Under the pieces are notes generated by a model, which was not told the DNA's origin, did no database searches, and saw nothing but the letters and a program-made list of their open reading frames with translations. DNA of 64,000 nt from Pseudomonadota bacterium (GTDB lineage Bacteria > Desulfobacterota > Binatia > Binatales > Binataceae). A program made the position numbers and the translations under genes. Position 1 is the stretch's first letter. Each line of letters begins with the position of its first letter. Positions 10,531 through 19,059 of the stretch are shown one piece after another. Location of the stretch: assembly GCA_021325355.1 (NCBI GenBank), contig JAJPHI010000024.1, forward strand, positions 36,821 to 100,820. Reading direction: 5' to 3'.

Positions 10531-12111
10531 ATGCGCTCAAGTATCATCGCCGCGCTCGGTGGATTACTGCTGGTGGCGCCGATGCGGGCGCAGGCGCATC
10601 GCAACGGTCAGGAGGCCGCCGGGGTCGAGCTGGAAAACATGGCGCGGGCGGAGTTCGGCAACCTCAGTCAGGCGGAAATCAACATGCTGCATCTGGCCCC
10701 GACCCGCGACGTCGCCTGGGCCTCGCCCAGCCACGATATCAACTCACCGCTCAACGATCCCGCGAACGCGGCGACGTGGGGACCCGAACGGACGGTCCGG
10801 GCGGCCCTCGTCGAATGGTTGTTGTCGGATCCGGCCGCCGCCCCGAAAGTCCATCCGAGCGGGCTCGCGGTGAAGGGTGCGGCGATTAAGGGTCTGCTGG
10901 ATCTATCTTATCTCCGGATCGGCACGCCGCTGATGCTGGTGATGTGCGCGATTCCGGACGGCATCGACCTGCGTTACGCCAATTATCAGAGTCTCGACCT
11001 GCGGCTGAGCCGTGTCGGATCGATCAACGGCGATCAATCGATCGCGACCGGCGATGTGCTGCTCCGTTATGGGCATTACGGCGACGTCAGCTTTTATCGT
11101 GCGGAAATAGGCGGCAACCTTGAACTCAACGGCGGCCAATTCGTCGGCGAGGAGCCGCTGTCGGCCGTCGACGCGACCATCCGCGGCGACGCCCTCTTCC
11201 ACGAGGACTTCACCACCAGCGGCATCGTCGATTTCCGCCTCGCGCGGATTGGGCGCTCGCTCAGCTTCAACCAGGCGCACTTTATCGGCAAAGGCGACAA
11301 CGGTCTCGACGCAGGCCGCGTGACAATCAGCGGCACTCTCTACTGGGTCGACGTGACCACGACACCGCGCACCGAATTACTGTTGAGCGACGCGCATGCC
11401 TCGGCGGTCTGGGACAACGAGAAGAGCTGGCCGGCAGTCGGCAATCTCGCTCTGGACGGCTTCGTTTACAACGGCTTCGACGGGGGGCCGCAGGATGCTG
11501 AGGCGCGGCTGCGATGGCTGGCGCTGCAGCCGCCGGCTCTGCTCTCTCAGCCGCAGCCGTATCGCCAGTTGGCCGAGGTTCTGCGCGCCTCCGGACGGCC
11601 GGAGGGTGCGACCCAGGTCGAAATCGCCCGCGAAAACATGATCACGAATTCAGGGCGAATCGGGTTCGGCGAGCGTCTGTGGCGCTGCGCGCTCGACGCG
11701 GTGATCGGCTATGGCTATCGTCCACTGCGCGCCATCTGGTGGATTTTGGGCTTTGTTGCCTTTGGCGCGGCGCTCTTTCGCTGGGGTTATGAGCAGCGCC
11801 TGATTACCCCCACCGAGGCCGACGCGTACGAAGCATTCCTCCAGCGCGGCGAGCCGCCGCCGTATTATCCGCCCTTCAGCAGCATCGTCTATTCCCTGGA
11901 GAATTTCCTGCCCGTGGTCGAGCTTCATCAGGGGCAATACTGGCGCCCGAACCCGCGCCATCGTCCGCGCCGCAGCCGCCGCATCACGCGATTTGGCGAC
12001 GGTACGCTCGCGCCACGCCTGTTGCGCGTCTATTTGTGGATCCACATTCTCGCCGGATGGACCATCACGCCGCTCTTGTTTGCCGGACTCGCCGGGCTTC
12101 TGCGCAGCTAG
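10531..12111 (+). CDS. Secreted beta-helix-like protein with C-terminal membrane anchor (uncharacterised)
   Basis: The chosen ATG at 10531 gives 526 residues beginning with a clear signal peptide ending A-Q-A. Starts at 10384 or 10498 are also open. Residues about 120-330 contain repeated short strands of the form L-D-L-x-L-x-x-V and L-E-L-N-G-x-x-F, like pentapeptide or bactofilin-type right-handed helices. Then come a helical [13 protein letters not shown] segment, an [17 protein letters not shown] motif, a transmembrane helix, a [10 protein letters not shown] motif and a last transmembrane helix. Relatives in Actinobacteria are often called membrane-associated oxidoreductases, but no redox motif is visible. 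Function unknown. Confidence 0.65.
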   Translation: MRSSIIAALGGLLLVAPMRAQAHRNGQEAAGVELENMARAEFGNLSQAEINMLHLAPTRDVAWASPSHDINSPLNDPANAATWGPERTVRAALVEWLLSDPAAAPKVHPSGLAVKGAAIKGLLDLSYLRIGTPLMLVMCAIPDGIDLRYANYQSLDLRLSRVGSINGDQSIATGDVLLRYGHYGDVSFYRAEIGGNLELNGGQFVGEEPLSAVDATIRGDALFHEDFTTSGIVDFRLARIGRSLSFNQAHFIGKGDNGLDAGRVTISGTLYWVDVTTTPRTELLLSDAHASAVWDNEKSWPAVGNLALDGFVYNGFDGGPQDAEARLRWLALQPPALLSQPQPYRQLAEVLRASGRPEGATQVEIARENMITNSGRIGFGERLWRCALDAVIGYGYRPLRAIWWILGFVAFGAALFRWGYEQRLITPTEADAYEAFLQRGEPPPYYPPFSSIVYSLENFLPVVELHQGQYWRPNPRHRPRRSRRITRFGDGTLAPRLLRVYLWIHILAGWTITPLLFAGLAGLLRS

Positions 12112-12263
12112 ATGATTTTTCGATAGTCCCGACAAGCGTTGAAACCGCTTCTCAGCTATGGCAAAACCTTGATGCCCATTCGGTTCCGGCGCGCAGCTAC
12201 TTTCGTGACCGGCGTCGAGAAGATAGGCTTCGGATTAGCCAGGCAGGAGAAAAGATTGCCGTT

Positions 12264-12620
12264 ATGCCATGGACGATAACCCGTCTCTGCATTGACTGCA
12301 TCGACACCGGCTGCGTCAGCGTGTGTCCGGTCGATTGCATTTACGAATACGTCGGCGACGATAAGGAGCATTTTCCGAACATGCTCTATATCCATCCTGA
12401 CGAGTGTATCGACTGCGGCGCCTGCGAGCCGGAGTGTCCGTGGCAGGCGATTTTCGAAGAGCCGGCGGTGCCTGAAATCTTCAAGGACGATATCGAGCTG
12501 AACCACAAAACAGTCGATATGGCTGACCAATTCAAGGTCAAGACCTTCGAGACCAAGGAACATCCGACGCCCGAGCAAATCGCCGCCAACAAAGCCAAGT
12601 GGGGCTGGACCGAGGGCTGA
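12264..12620 (+). CDS. fdxA: Ferredoxin, 7Fe type ([3Fe-4S][4Fe-4S])
   Basis: A 118-residue electron carrier. The N-terminal cluster ligands are in C9-x2-C12-x4-C17-x3-C21-P, followed by C25, and the second cluster is in [12 protein letters not shown]. This is the arrangement of Azotobacter-type FdxA, with the long C-terminal extension also typical of FdxA. The ATG at 12264 starts the conserved domain; an AGGAG lies 14 bases upstream, longer than ideal. The redox partner is not identified by context, although LLM flavoenzymes flank it. Confidence 0.9.
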   Translation: MPWTITRLCIDCIDTGCVSVCPVDCIYEYVGDDKEHFPNMLYIHPDECIDCGACEPECPWQAIFEEPAVPEIFKDDIELNHKTVDMADQFKVKTFETKEHPTPEQIAANKAKWGWTEG

Positions 12621-12783
12621 TACCGGCAGCCGCCGCGAGGCCGTATCAAGGCCACGGCGATGCAAATCCGCTGCGGACTACTCGAGCATAGGCCCCAAGC
12701 CCGCGCGCAGCGGGTCGCGTCATAGTACCCTGCCGCAACCCATCGTTCGACAAACGGGCGCTTTGGCCAGGGTAAAGCAAACA

Positions 12784-12833
12784 GGATAAAAACGCAGGAA
12801 CGCCGCGATACGCGTTAGCGGCGGCGTTCCTGC
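12784..12833 (-). terminator. Rho-independent terminator between convergent genes
   Basis: A 13-base perfect inverted repeat (12794-12806 with 12821-12833) encloses a 14-base loop. On the minus strand it is followed by a GTTTTTA run, so it should terminate the LLM gene that ends at 12855. The hairpin may also stop transcripts from the ferredoxin side. Confidence 0.75.
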
Positions 12834-12854
12834 AATCAGTGTGCGGCGGCGGAC

Positions 12855-14003
12855 TTAACTCGCCGCGGCGCTCTGCATCGGCTCAACCTTGCGGAAATGC
12901 GGAATCACGTATTTCCCGAAGAGATCGATGGCATGCATGGTCTTTTCATGCGGGATGCCCCAGAACTGCATCATCGCGAGGAACTGATCGAGCTGGGTTT
13001 CCTTCTGCAGCTTCTCGATCTGGCGGACCACCGTGTCGGGACTGCCGCAGATGCACATGCCGTGTTCGATTAGCGAATCGATCGTAACCTTGCTGGGGTC
13101 CAGGCCCTCGTACTGTTTGGGCAGCGGTTGAACCAGCGACTCCGGTGCCTCCTTCGGGTCGATACCGGTTTTCTTGGCCTCGATCACCGCCGCATTCACC
13201 TGCAGCGTGGTGTTGACGTAGGACATGAATGAGCGCTCGGCCTCGTCACGCGCCTGCTTATCGGTATCGGCGACATGGGTAAGGGCGAAGGCTCCCGCCT
13301 TGTTGTTCACAAATGCGCCGTATGGTTTAGCCTCCTTGAGCGCCTCACGATAGGCGCGGATACGCTGACCCAGCTTCTCCGGCGACACCAGCAGAGTAAA
13401 CGAAAGCAGGCCGAGGCCGAGCTTCCCGGCGAGTACGTGCGTGTCTTCGCCGGTGCACGCCACCCACATCGGCGGATGCGGCTTCTGGATCGGCATCGGC
13501 ACCACGTTGCGTTCGGGAATATCGAAATATTTGCCTTTGTAGGAGAAAGTGCCGTCCTTGCTCTTCCAGATGGTCGTGATGATATCCAGCGCTTCTTCCC
13601 AGCGCGCGCGCGTTTCTTTGTAAGGGATGCCGAAGCCGCCGAGCTCGATCTGCGTGGCCGAGCGGCCGGTGCCCACCTCGACGCGACCCTTGCTCAGGAT
13701 ATCGAGCGTGGCGATACGTTCGGCGACGCGCACCGGATGATTGTAGGGGAAGGGCAACAGCACCACCGCGTGCCCGATGCGGATTTTGCTCGTGCGCTGC
13801 GAGATCGCCCCGTACAGCACCTCGGGCGCCGATGAATGGGCGAAGCCGGTTTGAAAGTGATGCTCGACGGTCCAGAAGTGGGTAAAGCCCATCTCCTCGG
13901 CCCGCACGACCTGGTCCATCACGTCATAGAAGGCCTGGGCCTCGCGCTCGCGATGCTTGAGCGGGCTGTTGACCTGGATCTCATAGAAAATGCCGAAGTC
14001 CAT
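12855..14003 (-). CDS. LLM-class flavin-dependent oxidoreductase (luciferase-alpha-like)
   Basis: A 382-residue luciferase-like monooxygenase, closer to the FMN-dependent alkanal-monooxygenase-alpha branch than the two shorter LLM proteins nearby. Seen: D-F-G-I-F-Y-E-I at the start, F-W-T-V-E-H-H-F-Q, the G-H-A-V-V-L-L-P-F-P-Y-N-H-P strand and G-R-V-E-V-G-T-G-R-S. The ATG at 14003 has GGGAGG upstream; the longer reading from 14057 has no support. Substrate unknown. A strong terminator follows. Confidence 0.9.
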   Translation of the reverse strand: MDFGIFYEIQVNSPLKHREREAQAFYDVMDQVVRAEEMGFTHFWTVEHHFQTGFAHSSAPEVLYGAISQRTSKIRIGHAVVLLPFPYNHPVRVAERIATLDILSKGRVEVGTGRSATQIELGGFGIPYKETRARWEEALDIITTIWKSKDGTFSYKGKYFDIPERNVVPMPIQKPHPPMWVACTGEDTHVLAGKLGLGLLSFTLLVSPEKLGQRIRAYREALKEAKPYGAFVNNKAGAFALTHVADTDKQARDEAERSFMSYVNTTLQVNAAVIEAKKTGIDPKEAPESLVQPLPKQYEGLDPSKVTIDSLIEHGMCICGSPDTVVRQIEKLQKETQLDQFLAMMQFWGIPHEKTMHAIDLFGKYVIPHFRKVEPMQSAAAS

Positions 14004-14120
14004 CGTGAACCTCCCTTCGTCGTCGGCGCGGCAAGGCGTCACCGCGTCAGGTCTCATCCCCGAGACATAGCAGAATCGACGATTTTGGGAAGTGAAGCTA
14101 ATTCCTCGTGCGACGCTGTC

Positions 14121-14594
14121 TTATGATCGGGCCGGGGCAGCCATGCGGCACCAGATGGGACCGCTGGCGTCAAATCCCAGGACGCCTTCGATGCGCGTGA
14201 GATCGATGATTATCGCCACCCCTTTGCGTTCGGGATCCTGTTTGCGTTCCGCCTCCGGCGAGGCGTTGAAGACCCGGTCGCGTTCCTGCGGGTCGTTCGT
14301 GACGCGGGCGCGCCCGTGAAATTGCAGGAGCGGGACTTTGGGGGAGCGATAGATCAAGGCCACGCGTGGATTGCTCTGAATGGCGCTGAGCGTATGACCC
14401 TGCGGAATCCGCAGCCAGAAGCCCAGTTGCGTATCGCTGTAGGTCTGCAGCGAACCACGAAACGAAAGATAGGGCTGTCCAGTCGGATCGACTACGGCGA
14501 TTACCAGCGGATGGCCCTCGACCAGCGCATTGTTGACCAACGCGTGCATCTCAGGGGTGAGCTTGAGTTCAGTGAAGTTCGGCGTTTCTGCCAT
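14121..14594 (-). CDS. Pyridoxamine 5'-phosphate oxidase-fold (PPOX) protein
   Basis: A 157-residue split-barrel flavin/F420-binding protein. Typical pieces are the first strand pair (L-V-I-A-V-V-D-P-T-G-Q-P-Y-L-S-F-R-G), the I-Q-S-N-P-R-V-A-L-I-Y helix-strand and F-H-G-R-A-R-V. Such proteins bind FMN, F420 or haem and often reduce small molecules. It sits among LLM enzymes, so a shared F420 pool is possible but not shown. It is read in the same direction as the LLM gene at 12855-14003, 117 bases upstream of it. Confidence 0.82.
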   Translation of the reverse strand: MAETPNFTELKLTPEMHALVNNALVEGHPLVIAVVDPTGQPYLSFRGSLQTYSDTQLGFWLRIPQGHTLSAIQSNPRVALIYRSPKVPLLQFHGRARVTNDPQERDRVFNASPEAERKQDPERKGVAIIIDLTRIEGVLGFDASGPIWCRMAAPARS

Positions 14595-14672
14595 CGTTGT
14601 GCCTTCTCCTCGTTGCTGCGCAGCATCTGCTCGCGCAAATCAATGCTTCGTCCGGACCAGCGCGCCCAAGGC

Positions 14673-16007
14673 TCACCCGAGCGATCGCGCGGCGTTGCCG
14701 GCCGCCATCAGGGCGCGGATAGTCGGCAGGTGCTGGCGGCCGATATAAATTTCGCCGTCCAACTGATAGGCCGGCACGTCAAACAGCCCCGTGTCAATTA
14801 GCTCATTGCGGACGCGTTCGAGCGCCGCCACGCCCTCGTGTTCGAGAAAGCCGTCGAAACCCTTGATGGGCACGCCGGCTTCCGCCAGGCGGCTGGTGAT
14901 TGCGGCGGGGTCCTCGATATCCAGCTCCTCGCGCCAATAGCCCCCGAAAACGTTGACCACGAATCGTTCGGCGGCCTCGAGCGCGAACCGCTTCGCCCAC
15001 AGCAAGCCGATGGCGGCCAGGGTCGAATTCGAGCCGCGATAGAGCCCCCGCAAGCTGACACCGAGCGTGTCGGCATAGATTGCGACCTCGCGTTCGGCGT
15101 AGGCGCTGCGCAGGGCGCGATGACGCGTCGCCCGATCATCGGCCGCGGATAATGTTCGCCGCTGCCAGGGCGAGACCAGAAACGGCCGCCAATCGATCGG
15201 CACGCCGAGCTCGCGGCTCATCGCGCGCGTCGGACCGAGCGCCAGATATGAATAGGGGTTCTTGAAATCGACCGCCACGATGAGTGCCCGGCTGGATGGC
15301 GTTCCAGCCGTTCGCGCGGTCGCACGCAAGGGTTCGTAGGCGACGTCCGGAGGTGGACCCTGGCGACCGCCGAGGAGCCATCGCACGCGCGGCAGGTGCT
15401 CGCGGCCGAAATGCCGCTCGCCGGCGATCACGTAGGTGGGCACGCCGAAGATACCGGCCTCGAAGGCATCGCGCTGCAGGTCATCATGGATTTTGCGCCC
15501 CTCGTTGCGCGCCCAGGCCTGAAAGCCGCCGACGTCGGCGCCGATCGCGATCAGCACCTGCTCGATGACGGCAAGGTCTTCGATATCCAGTTCGCGCTTC
15601 CAGAAACGCTCGTACACGTAATCGATATAGCGTTGCAGAAGGATCTGGCCCTGCTGCTTTGCCCACATCATCCCGATGCCAGCCAGTGTCGAATCCCAGA
15701 TCTTCGTCGTGCCGCGAATCACCCGCGGACCGGCGTAGCGACGCACGTCGTGGTAGGCATACCTGACCCGCGCCCACTGGCCGGCGCTGCGCTGCTCCTC
15801 GACCACCCGTCCCCCGGTATCGAGTCGCGCCGAACCCAGGTAGCTCCGAATATCGAGATTGAATGGCCGCCAATCGATTTCAAGGCCGAGCTCGTCGGCC
15901 AGTGCGCGGGTGGGGGCGACGGCGAGATAAGCGTAGGGGCTTTTGAAATCGATATAAACAATCGCCGGAGCGCTGGAAGCCAGCGGGTCGATTCTGCTTT
16001 GTGCCAT
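14673..16007 (-). CDS. Tandem DsbA-like / HCCA-isomerase-family fusion protein
   Basis: A single 444-residue chain contains two homologous domains of the DsbA family clade that includes 2-hydroxychromene-2-carboxylate isomerase and kappa-class GST. Domain 1 begins I-V-Y-I-D-F-K-S-P-Y-A-Y-L-A and domain 2 begins I-V-A-V-D-F-K-N-P-Y-S-Y-L-A. Each goes on through G-L-E-I-D-W-R-P-F or its counterpart, an A-x-I-G-x-x-W-A-K helix and an E-L-D-I-E-D helix, and ends with the cis-proline strand F-G-V-P-T-Y or F-D-V-P-A-Y and a G-x-x-H-L-P tail. No C-x-x-C is present, so disulfide exchange is unlikely and glutathione- or CoA-linked isomerase chemistry is more plausible. The start is uncertain (16007, 16037 or 16052). 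Confidence 0.82.
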   Translation of the reverse strand: MAQSRIDPLASSAPAIVYIDFKSPYAYLAVAPTRALADELGLEIDWRPFNLDIRSYLGSARLDTGGRVVEEQRSAGQWARVRYAYHDVRRYAGPRVIRGTTKIWDSTLAGIGMMWAKQQGQILLQRYIDYVYERFWKRELDIEDLAVIEQVLIAIGADVGGFQAWARNEGRKIHDDLQRDAFEAGIFGVPTYVIAGERHFGREHLPRVRWLLGGRQGPPPDVAYEPLRATARTAGTPSSRALIVAVDFKNPYSYLALGPTRAMSRELGVPIDWRPFLVSPWQRRTLSAADDRATRHRALRSAYAEREVAIYADTLGVSLRGLYRGSNSTLAAIGLLWAKRFALEAAERFVVNVFGGYWREELDIEDPAAITSRLAEAGVPIKGFDGFLEHEGVAALERVRNELIDTGLFDVPAYQLDGEIYIGRQHLPTIRALMAAGNAARSLG

Positions 16008-16112
16008 CACTCTGACCGATGGGGACCTCTGTCTCATTATTAGCGCTTGCAAACCGATGCAAGGTCACCGTATGTGATGGACACAATCACCCGACCGCTG
16101 GAGGGTAGAGAC

Positions 16113-17000
16113 ATGTTCAAGATTGGTAAGCTGTTTCATCTGACGCACGTGGTGGACGATCTGCCGACGGTTGACCGATGGTACGACGACGTTTTCGCCG
16201 TCAATCGCTTTTATAATGGTTATGAGAAGCTCGCGGGGCGCGATGCCTCGCTGCTGATTATCGGCGATGTCTGCATGGAGCCGATGTCGCCGGCCAAAGT
16301 CGAGCCGCTGAAGAATCTCTCGGTGAAAAAGTTTCACGAGCGCTTCGGCCAGCACTTCCATTCGATCGCGTGGTACGTCGATGACGTGCAAGCGATTGCC
16401 GCGCGCCTGGACGAGAATAAGCTTCGTCTGTTCGATATCGTCGGCAAGCAGGTCAGACCGCCGTTAAAGGCGACCGCCTTCTGGACCCATCCGCGGGAGA
16501 CCCCGGGTCAGCTCGAATTCGCCGTGTATGGGGACTTCACCCCGGATCCGCGGATGAAGCCCGAATGGTCTTCGGCGTCGTGGCGCGAGCAGCATCCGCT
16601 GCATATCGAGCGCGCGGCCTACATGACGATCGTGGTGCGCGATCTGCCTTCGGCCAAGCACCTTTATGTCGATCTGCTCGACGGCAAACTGCTCCACGAG
16701 CAGGAGACTGCGGGCCGCAAGCGCAGCGCGTTCGTGGCGGTCGGCGAGGACTCGATCGTCGAACTGGCGCAACCGCTGGCGACTGATTCGGCCGAAGCGC
16801 GCGATCTCGAGCAGAACGGCGAAGGCATCCACGCCCTGGTCTTCAAGACCCGCGACCTGCGCGGCGCCGGTGATTATCTCCGCGCGAAGGGCATGCATCC
16901 CGCCAGCGACGGGCCGAACCTGATCACGCTCGATCGCAATCAGGCTTTCGGGATGGTGATCGGATTCACTGATCGCCTGGTGCCTAACGACCCGCGCTAG
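16113..17000 (+). CDS. VOC (glyoxalase/dioxygenase-fold) protein, two modules
   Basis: A 295-residue protein of the vicinal oxygen chelate superfamily with two beta-alpha-beta-beta-beta modules. One begins L-F-H-L-T-H-V-V-D-D-L-P and the other A-A-Y-M-T-I-V-V-R-D-L-P-S-A-K. Metal-ligand candidates are His in L-T-H-V, His in F-H-S-I-A-W and Glu in L-E-F-A-V. In the second module the first ligand His is Thr (M-T-I-V), so only one complete site is likely. The ATG at 16113 has GGAGGG 7 bases upstream. Divergent from the tandem DsbA-like gene, which suggests a shared catabolic role; substrate unknown. Confidence 0.8.
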   Translation: MFKIGKLFHLTHVVDDLPTVDRWYDDVFAVNRFYNGYEKLAGRDASLLIIGDVCMEPMSPAKVEPLKNLSVKKFHERFGQHFHSIAWYVDDVQAIAARLDENKLRLFDIVGKQVRPPLKATAFWTHPRETPGQLEFAVYGDFTPDPRMKPEWSSASWREQHPLHIERAAYMTIVVRDLPSAKHLYVDLLDGKLLHEQETAGRKRSAFVAVGEDSIVELAQPLATDSAEARDLEQNGEGIHALVFKTRDLRGAGDYLRAKGMHPASDGPNLITLDRNQAFGMVIGFTDRLVPNDPR

Positions 17001-17003
17001 GAT

Positions 17004-17040
17004 AAACGGGCGGCGGCGCGTCATGCGCCGCCGCCGCCCC
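17004..17040. terminator. GC-rich hairpin between convergent genes
   Basis: An 11-base inverted repeat (17009-17019 with 17025-17035) with a 5-base loop lies between the VOC gene and the convergent HTH gene. The left flank reads GTTTATC on the minus strand, a short U run, so it best fits termination of the minus-strand transcript. Confidence 0.6.
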
Positions 17041-17043
17041 ATT

Positions 17044-17235
17044 TCAGACGACGTTCCCGCGCTTGCGCGGCAGTTCTTCCTGCACCCGCCAGGTGTCGAT
17101 TGACTCCCGATTGAAACGCCAATCGCTGCCGATCTTGAACGCCGGCAAGGTCTGGTTCTTCGCCATGCGATAGACCGTTGACGGATGAACCCGCAGATAG
17201 TCAGCGACTTCGTCCAGCGTCATAATTTGCGTCAC
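17044..17235 (-). CDS. Small excisionase-fold (MerR-like helix-turn-helix) DNA-binding protein
   Basis: A 63-residue protein of the AlpA/excisionase HTH_17 type: T-L-D-E-V-A-D-Y-L-R-V-H-P-S-T-V-Y-R forms the helix-turn-helix and F-K-I-G-S-D-W-R-F the wing. Such proteins work as excisionases or as small regulators. The GTG at 17235 is chosen because GGGAGGG lies 9 bases upstream; the ATG at 17223 is the alternative. No integrase is nearby, so a regulator is as likely as a mobile-element relic. The 264 bases between it and the next gene show no feature I recognise. Confidence 0.82.
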   Translation of the reverse strand: MTQIMTLDEVADYLRVHPSTVYRMAKNQTLPAFKIGSDWRFNRESIDTWRVQEELPRKRGNVV

Positions 17236-17499
17236 TTCTGCAAACCCTCCCGAAACGCGATTTCGCTAACCCTCAATAGAGCCGCGACATCCAATTAGCA
17301 GCCATCATGCCGCATCCGCAGCCATCAAGCGTCAACCCGCTCGCTGTAAAAATCAGCCGAATGCCTCACGAATAACGCGCTGCGCGATGGCAAAAACCGA
17401 CGCCTGCTCGGTTGCGGGACACTTCAGCGTGACGATTTTCGGACACTGACCAAATCCGCGCACGTCATCGCGACGGCACTCGCGGTGCCGCAATCCGCT

Positions 17500-18207
17500 T
17501 TATCGTTGGCTGGGCGAGGCGCAACCGGGCGACCCGGCAACCACCTCCAGCACCGTCTCGACCCCGGCAATCATCAAATCGAGCGCCATGCTGGCGGCGG
17601 CCCGTCGCACCGTCTGCGCGGCCTCGTATGGAAGGTGAACGAACCCTACCGGGATGCGGGTACGGCGACGCAGAGCGTGCAGCTCAGCGTACATCACGGC
17701 ATTGCAGACGTAGACGCCGGCGCTTAACGAAACCGCGGCGGGAATCCCGCGGTTGCGCAGAGCTTCGAGGATGGCTTGCAGCGGCAGTCGGCTGAAGTAG
17801 GCGGCGGGTCCGTTGGGAACCACCGGAACGCTGCGCAGACCGGCCTCGACGTCGGGTACCGGGCGATAGTCGGCGAGATTCAGCGCGACGCGCTCGAGCG
17901 ACAAACCGAAGCGTCCGGCCGCCTGGCCGAGCGAAACTACGGCGATCGGCGCGGTTCGTTCGATGATGCGCACGATCGTGGCCGCGGCGCGCCTGCAATC
18001 AACCGGCAGGCGTACCGCCCTCACCGTAGCGTCGGCGAAGCTGCGCCCGTCGAGTCTTTCGGCGACCTGCCACGAGGGATTGACGCGCTCGCCGCCGAAC
18101 GCGTCGAAGCCGGTGAGCAGGATAGTCTTCGCACGCCCCCGGCCTTGCAAGGGCCGTCGAGCTGATTTGCGACTACGAGCCGGCGCCGCATCCTTGCGGA
18201 CCACCAT
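17500..18207 (-). CDS. pcp: Pyroglutamyl-peptidase I (C15 family)
   Basis: Removes N-terminal pyroglutamate from peptides in the cytoplasm. The cysteine-peptidase triad is complete: Glu105 in L-E-R-V-A-L-N, Cys168 in S-A-G-V-Y-V-C-N and His191 in G-F-V-H-L-P-Y, with Glu-Cys spacing identical to the classical enzyme. The N terminus carries a basic extension of about 27 residues before the first strand (T-I-L-L-T-G-F-D-A-F-G). The ATG at 18207 overlaps the TAA of the upstream rhodanese gene by one base, indicating coupled translation in an operon with pyrD. Confidence 0.92.
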   Translation of the reverse strand: MVVRKDAAPARSRKSARRPLQGRGRAKTILLTGFDAFGGERVNPSWQVAERLDGRSFADATVRAVRLPVDCRRAAATIVRIIERTAPIAVVSLGQAAGRFGLSLERVALNLADYRPVPDVEAGLRSVPVVPNGPAAYFSRLPLQAILEALRNRGIPAAVSLSAGVYVCNAVMYAELHALRRRTRIPVGFVHLPYEAAQTVRRAAASMALDLMIAGVETVLEVVAGSPGCASPSQR

Positions 18208-19040
18208 TACGGCGCACTCGACGCCTTGCGCCGCGGATGCTCGATCGGAAGATCGTCATGATTGCCCCATTCGGCCCACGATCCCAGGTAGTTGCGGACT
18301 TTGGGATAGCCGGCGACCCGCAGGGCGATATAGGCGTTGGCGGAACGATAGCCGCCCTGGCAGTAAGGGATAATCTCACGGTCCGGATCGAGGCCGAGGC
18401 CCTCGAACTCGGCGCGGAGCTGCGCGGCCGGTTTGAACCGGCCGTTCGCATCGAGGTTTTGCGACCAATCGCGATGAATGGCGCCCGGCACCGCGCCGCC
18501 GTGCCGCGCGCGAACTCGCTCGCCGTAATATTCCTCGTCGGTGCGCACGTCGAAAAGCTCGCATTCCGGACGCCCGAGACGCTCGCGGATATAGGTGAAG
18601 GAGGCTATCGTCTCGTCACGCGGCGCCGCCTTGAAGTCGGTCGGGATGATTGTCGGGGCGGCGGTTGTCAGTTCCATTGAGGCGTTTTTGAGGCCACCGT
18701 CGAGAATCCGCACCGCCGGATGCCCGATATATTCGAGCATCCAGGCCGCCCGCGTCGCCCGCATCCCGGAGTCTTCCTCGTAGCAAACCACCGTCTCGCT
18801 GCCGCTCAGACCCAGCATCGAGAAAATCCACACGAGCTGTTCACAAAAAACGCGCAGGCCCGCTTCGCTCGTGTCGCTGTGATGGAACGGGAACGGATCG
18901 AAGTGACGGGCAGCGGCGAGATGGCCGCTCCAATAGGCCTGGGGCGGCCGGGTATCGAGCAGGACGATATTCGCGTCGCCGCGATGCGCCCGCAGCCAAT
19001 CCGCGTCAACCAGATATTGCGAGTCGCGAGGTTCAGCCAT
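18207..19040 (-). CDS. Sulfurtransferase with two rhodanese domains
   Basis: A 277-residue thiosulfate/3-mercaptopyruvate sulfurtransferase family protein. The second domain holds the persulfide cysteine Cys227 in P-Y-C-Q-G-G-Y-R-S. The first domain has C86-Y-E-E-D-S-G instead of a catalytic loop and is probably structural, as usual in two-domain rhodaneses. The six-residue loop C-Q-G-G-Y-R resembles rhodaneses more than the C-G-S-G-V-T loop of mercaptopyruvate enzymes. The ATG at 19040 starts 20 bases after the pyrD stop, and the gene is coupled to pcp downstream. Confidence 0.9.
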   Translation of the reverse strand: MAEPRDSQYLVDADWLRAHRGDANIVLLDTRPPQAYWSGHLAAARHFDPFPFHHSDTSEAGLRVFCEQLVWIFSMLGLSGSETVVCYEEDSGMRATRAAWMLEYIGHPAVRILDGGLKNASMELTTAAPTIIPTDFKAAPRDETIASFTYIRERLGRPECELFDVRTDEEYYGERVRARHGGAVPGAIHRDWSQNLDANGRFKPAAQLRAEFEGLGLDPDREIIPYCQGGYRSANAYIALRVAGYPKVRNYLGSWAEWGNHDDLPIEHPRRKASSAP

Positions 19041-19059
19041 GGCTTTCTCTGCCTGAAAA

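Noticed and set aside
17044..17235. Small excisionase-fold gene as sign of a mobile element at 17 kb
   Set aside because: No integrase, attachment repeat or composition change was found nearby; it may be a chromosomal regulator.
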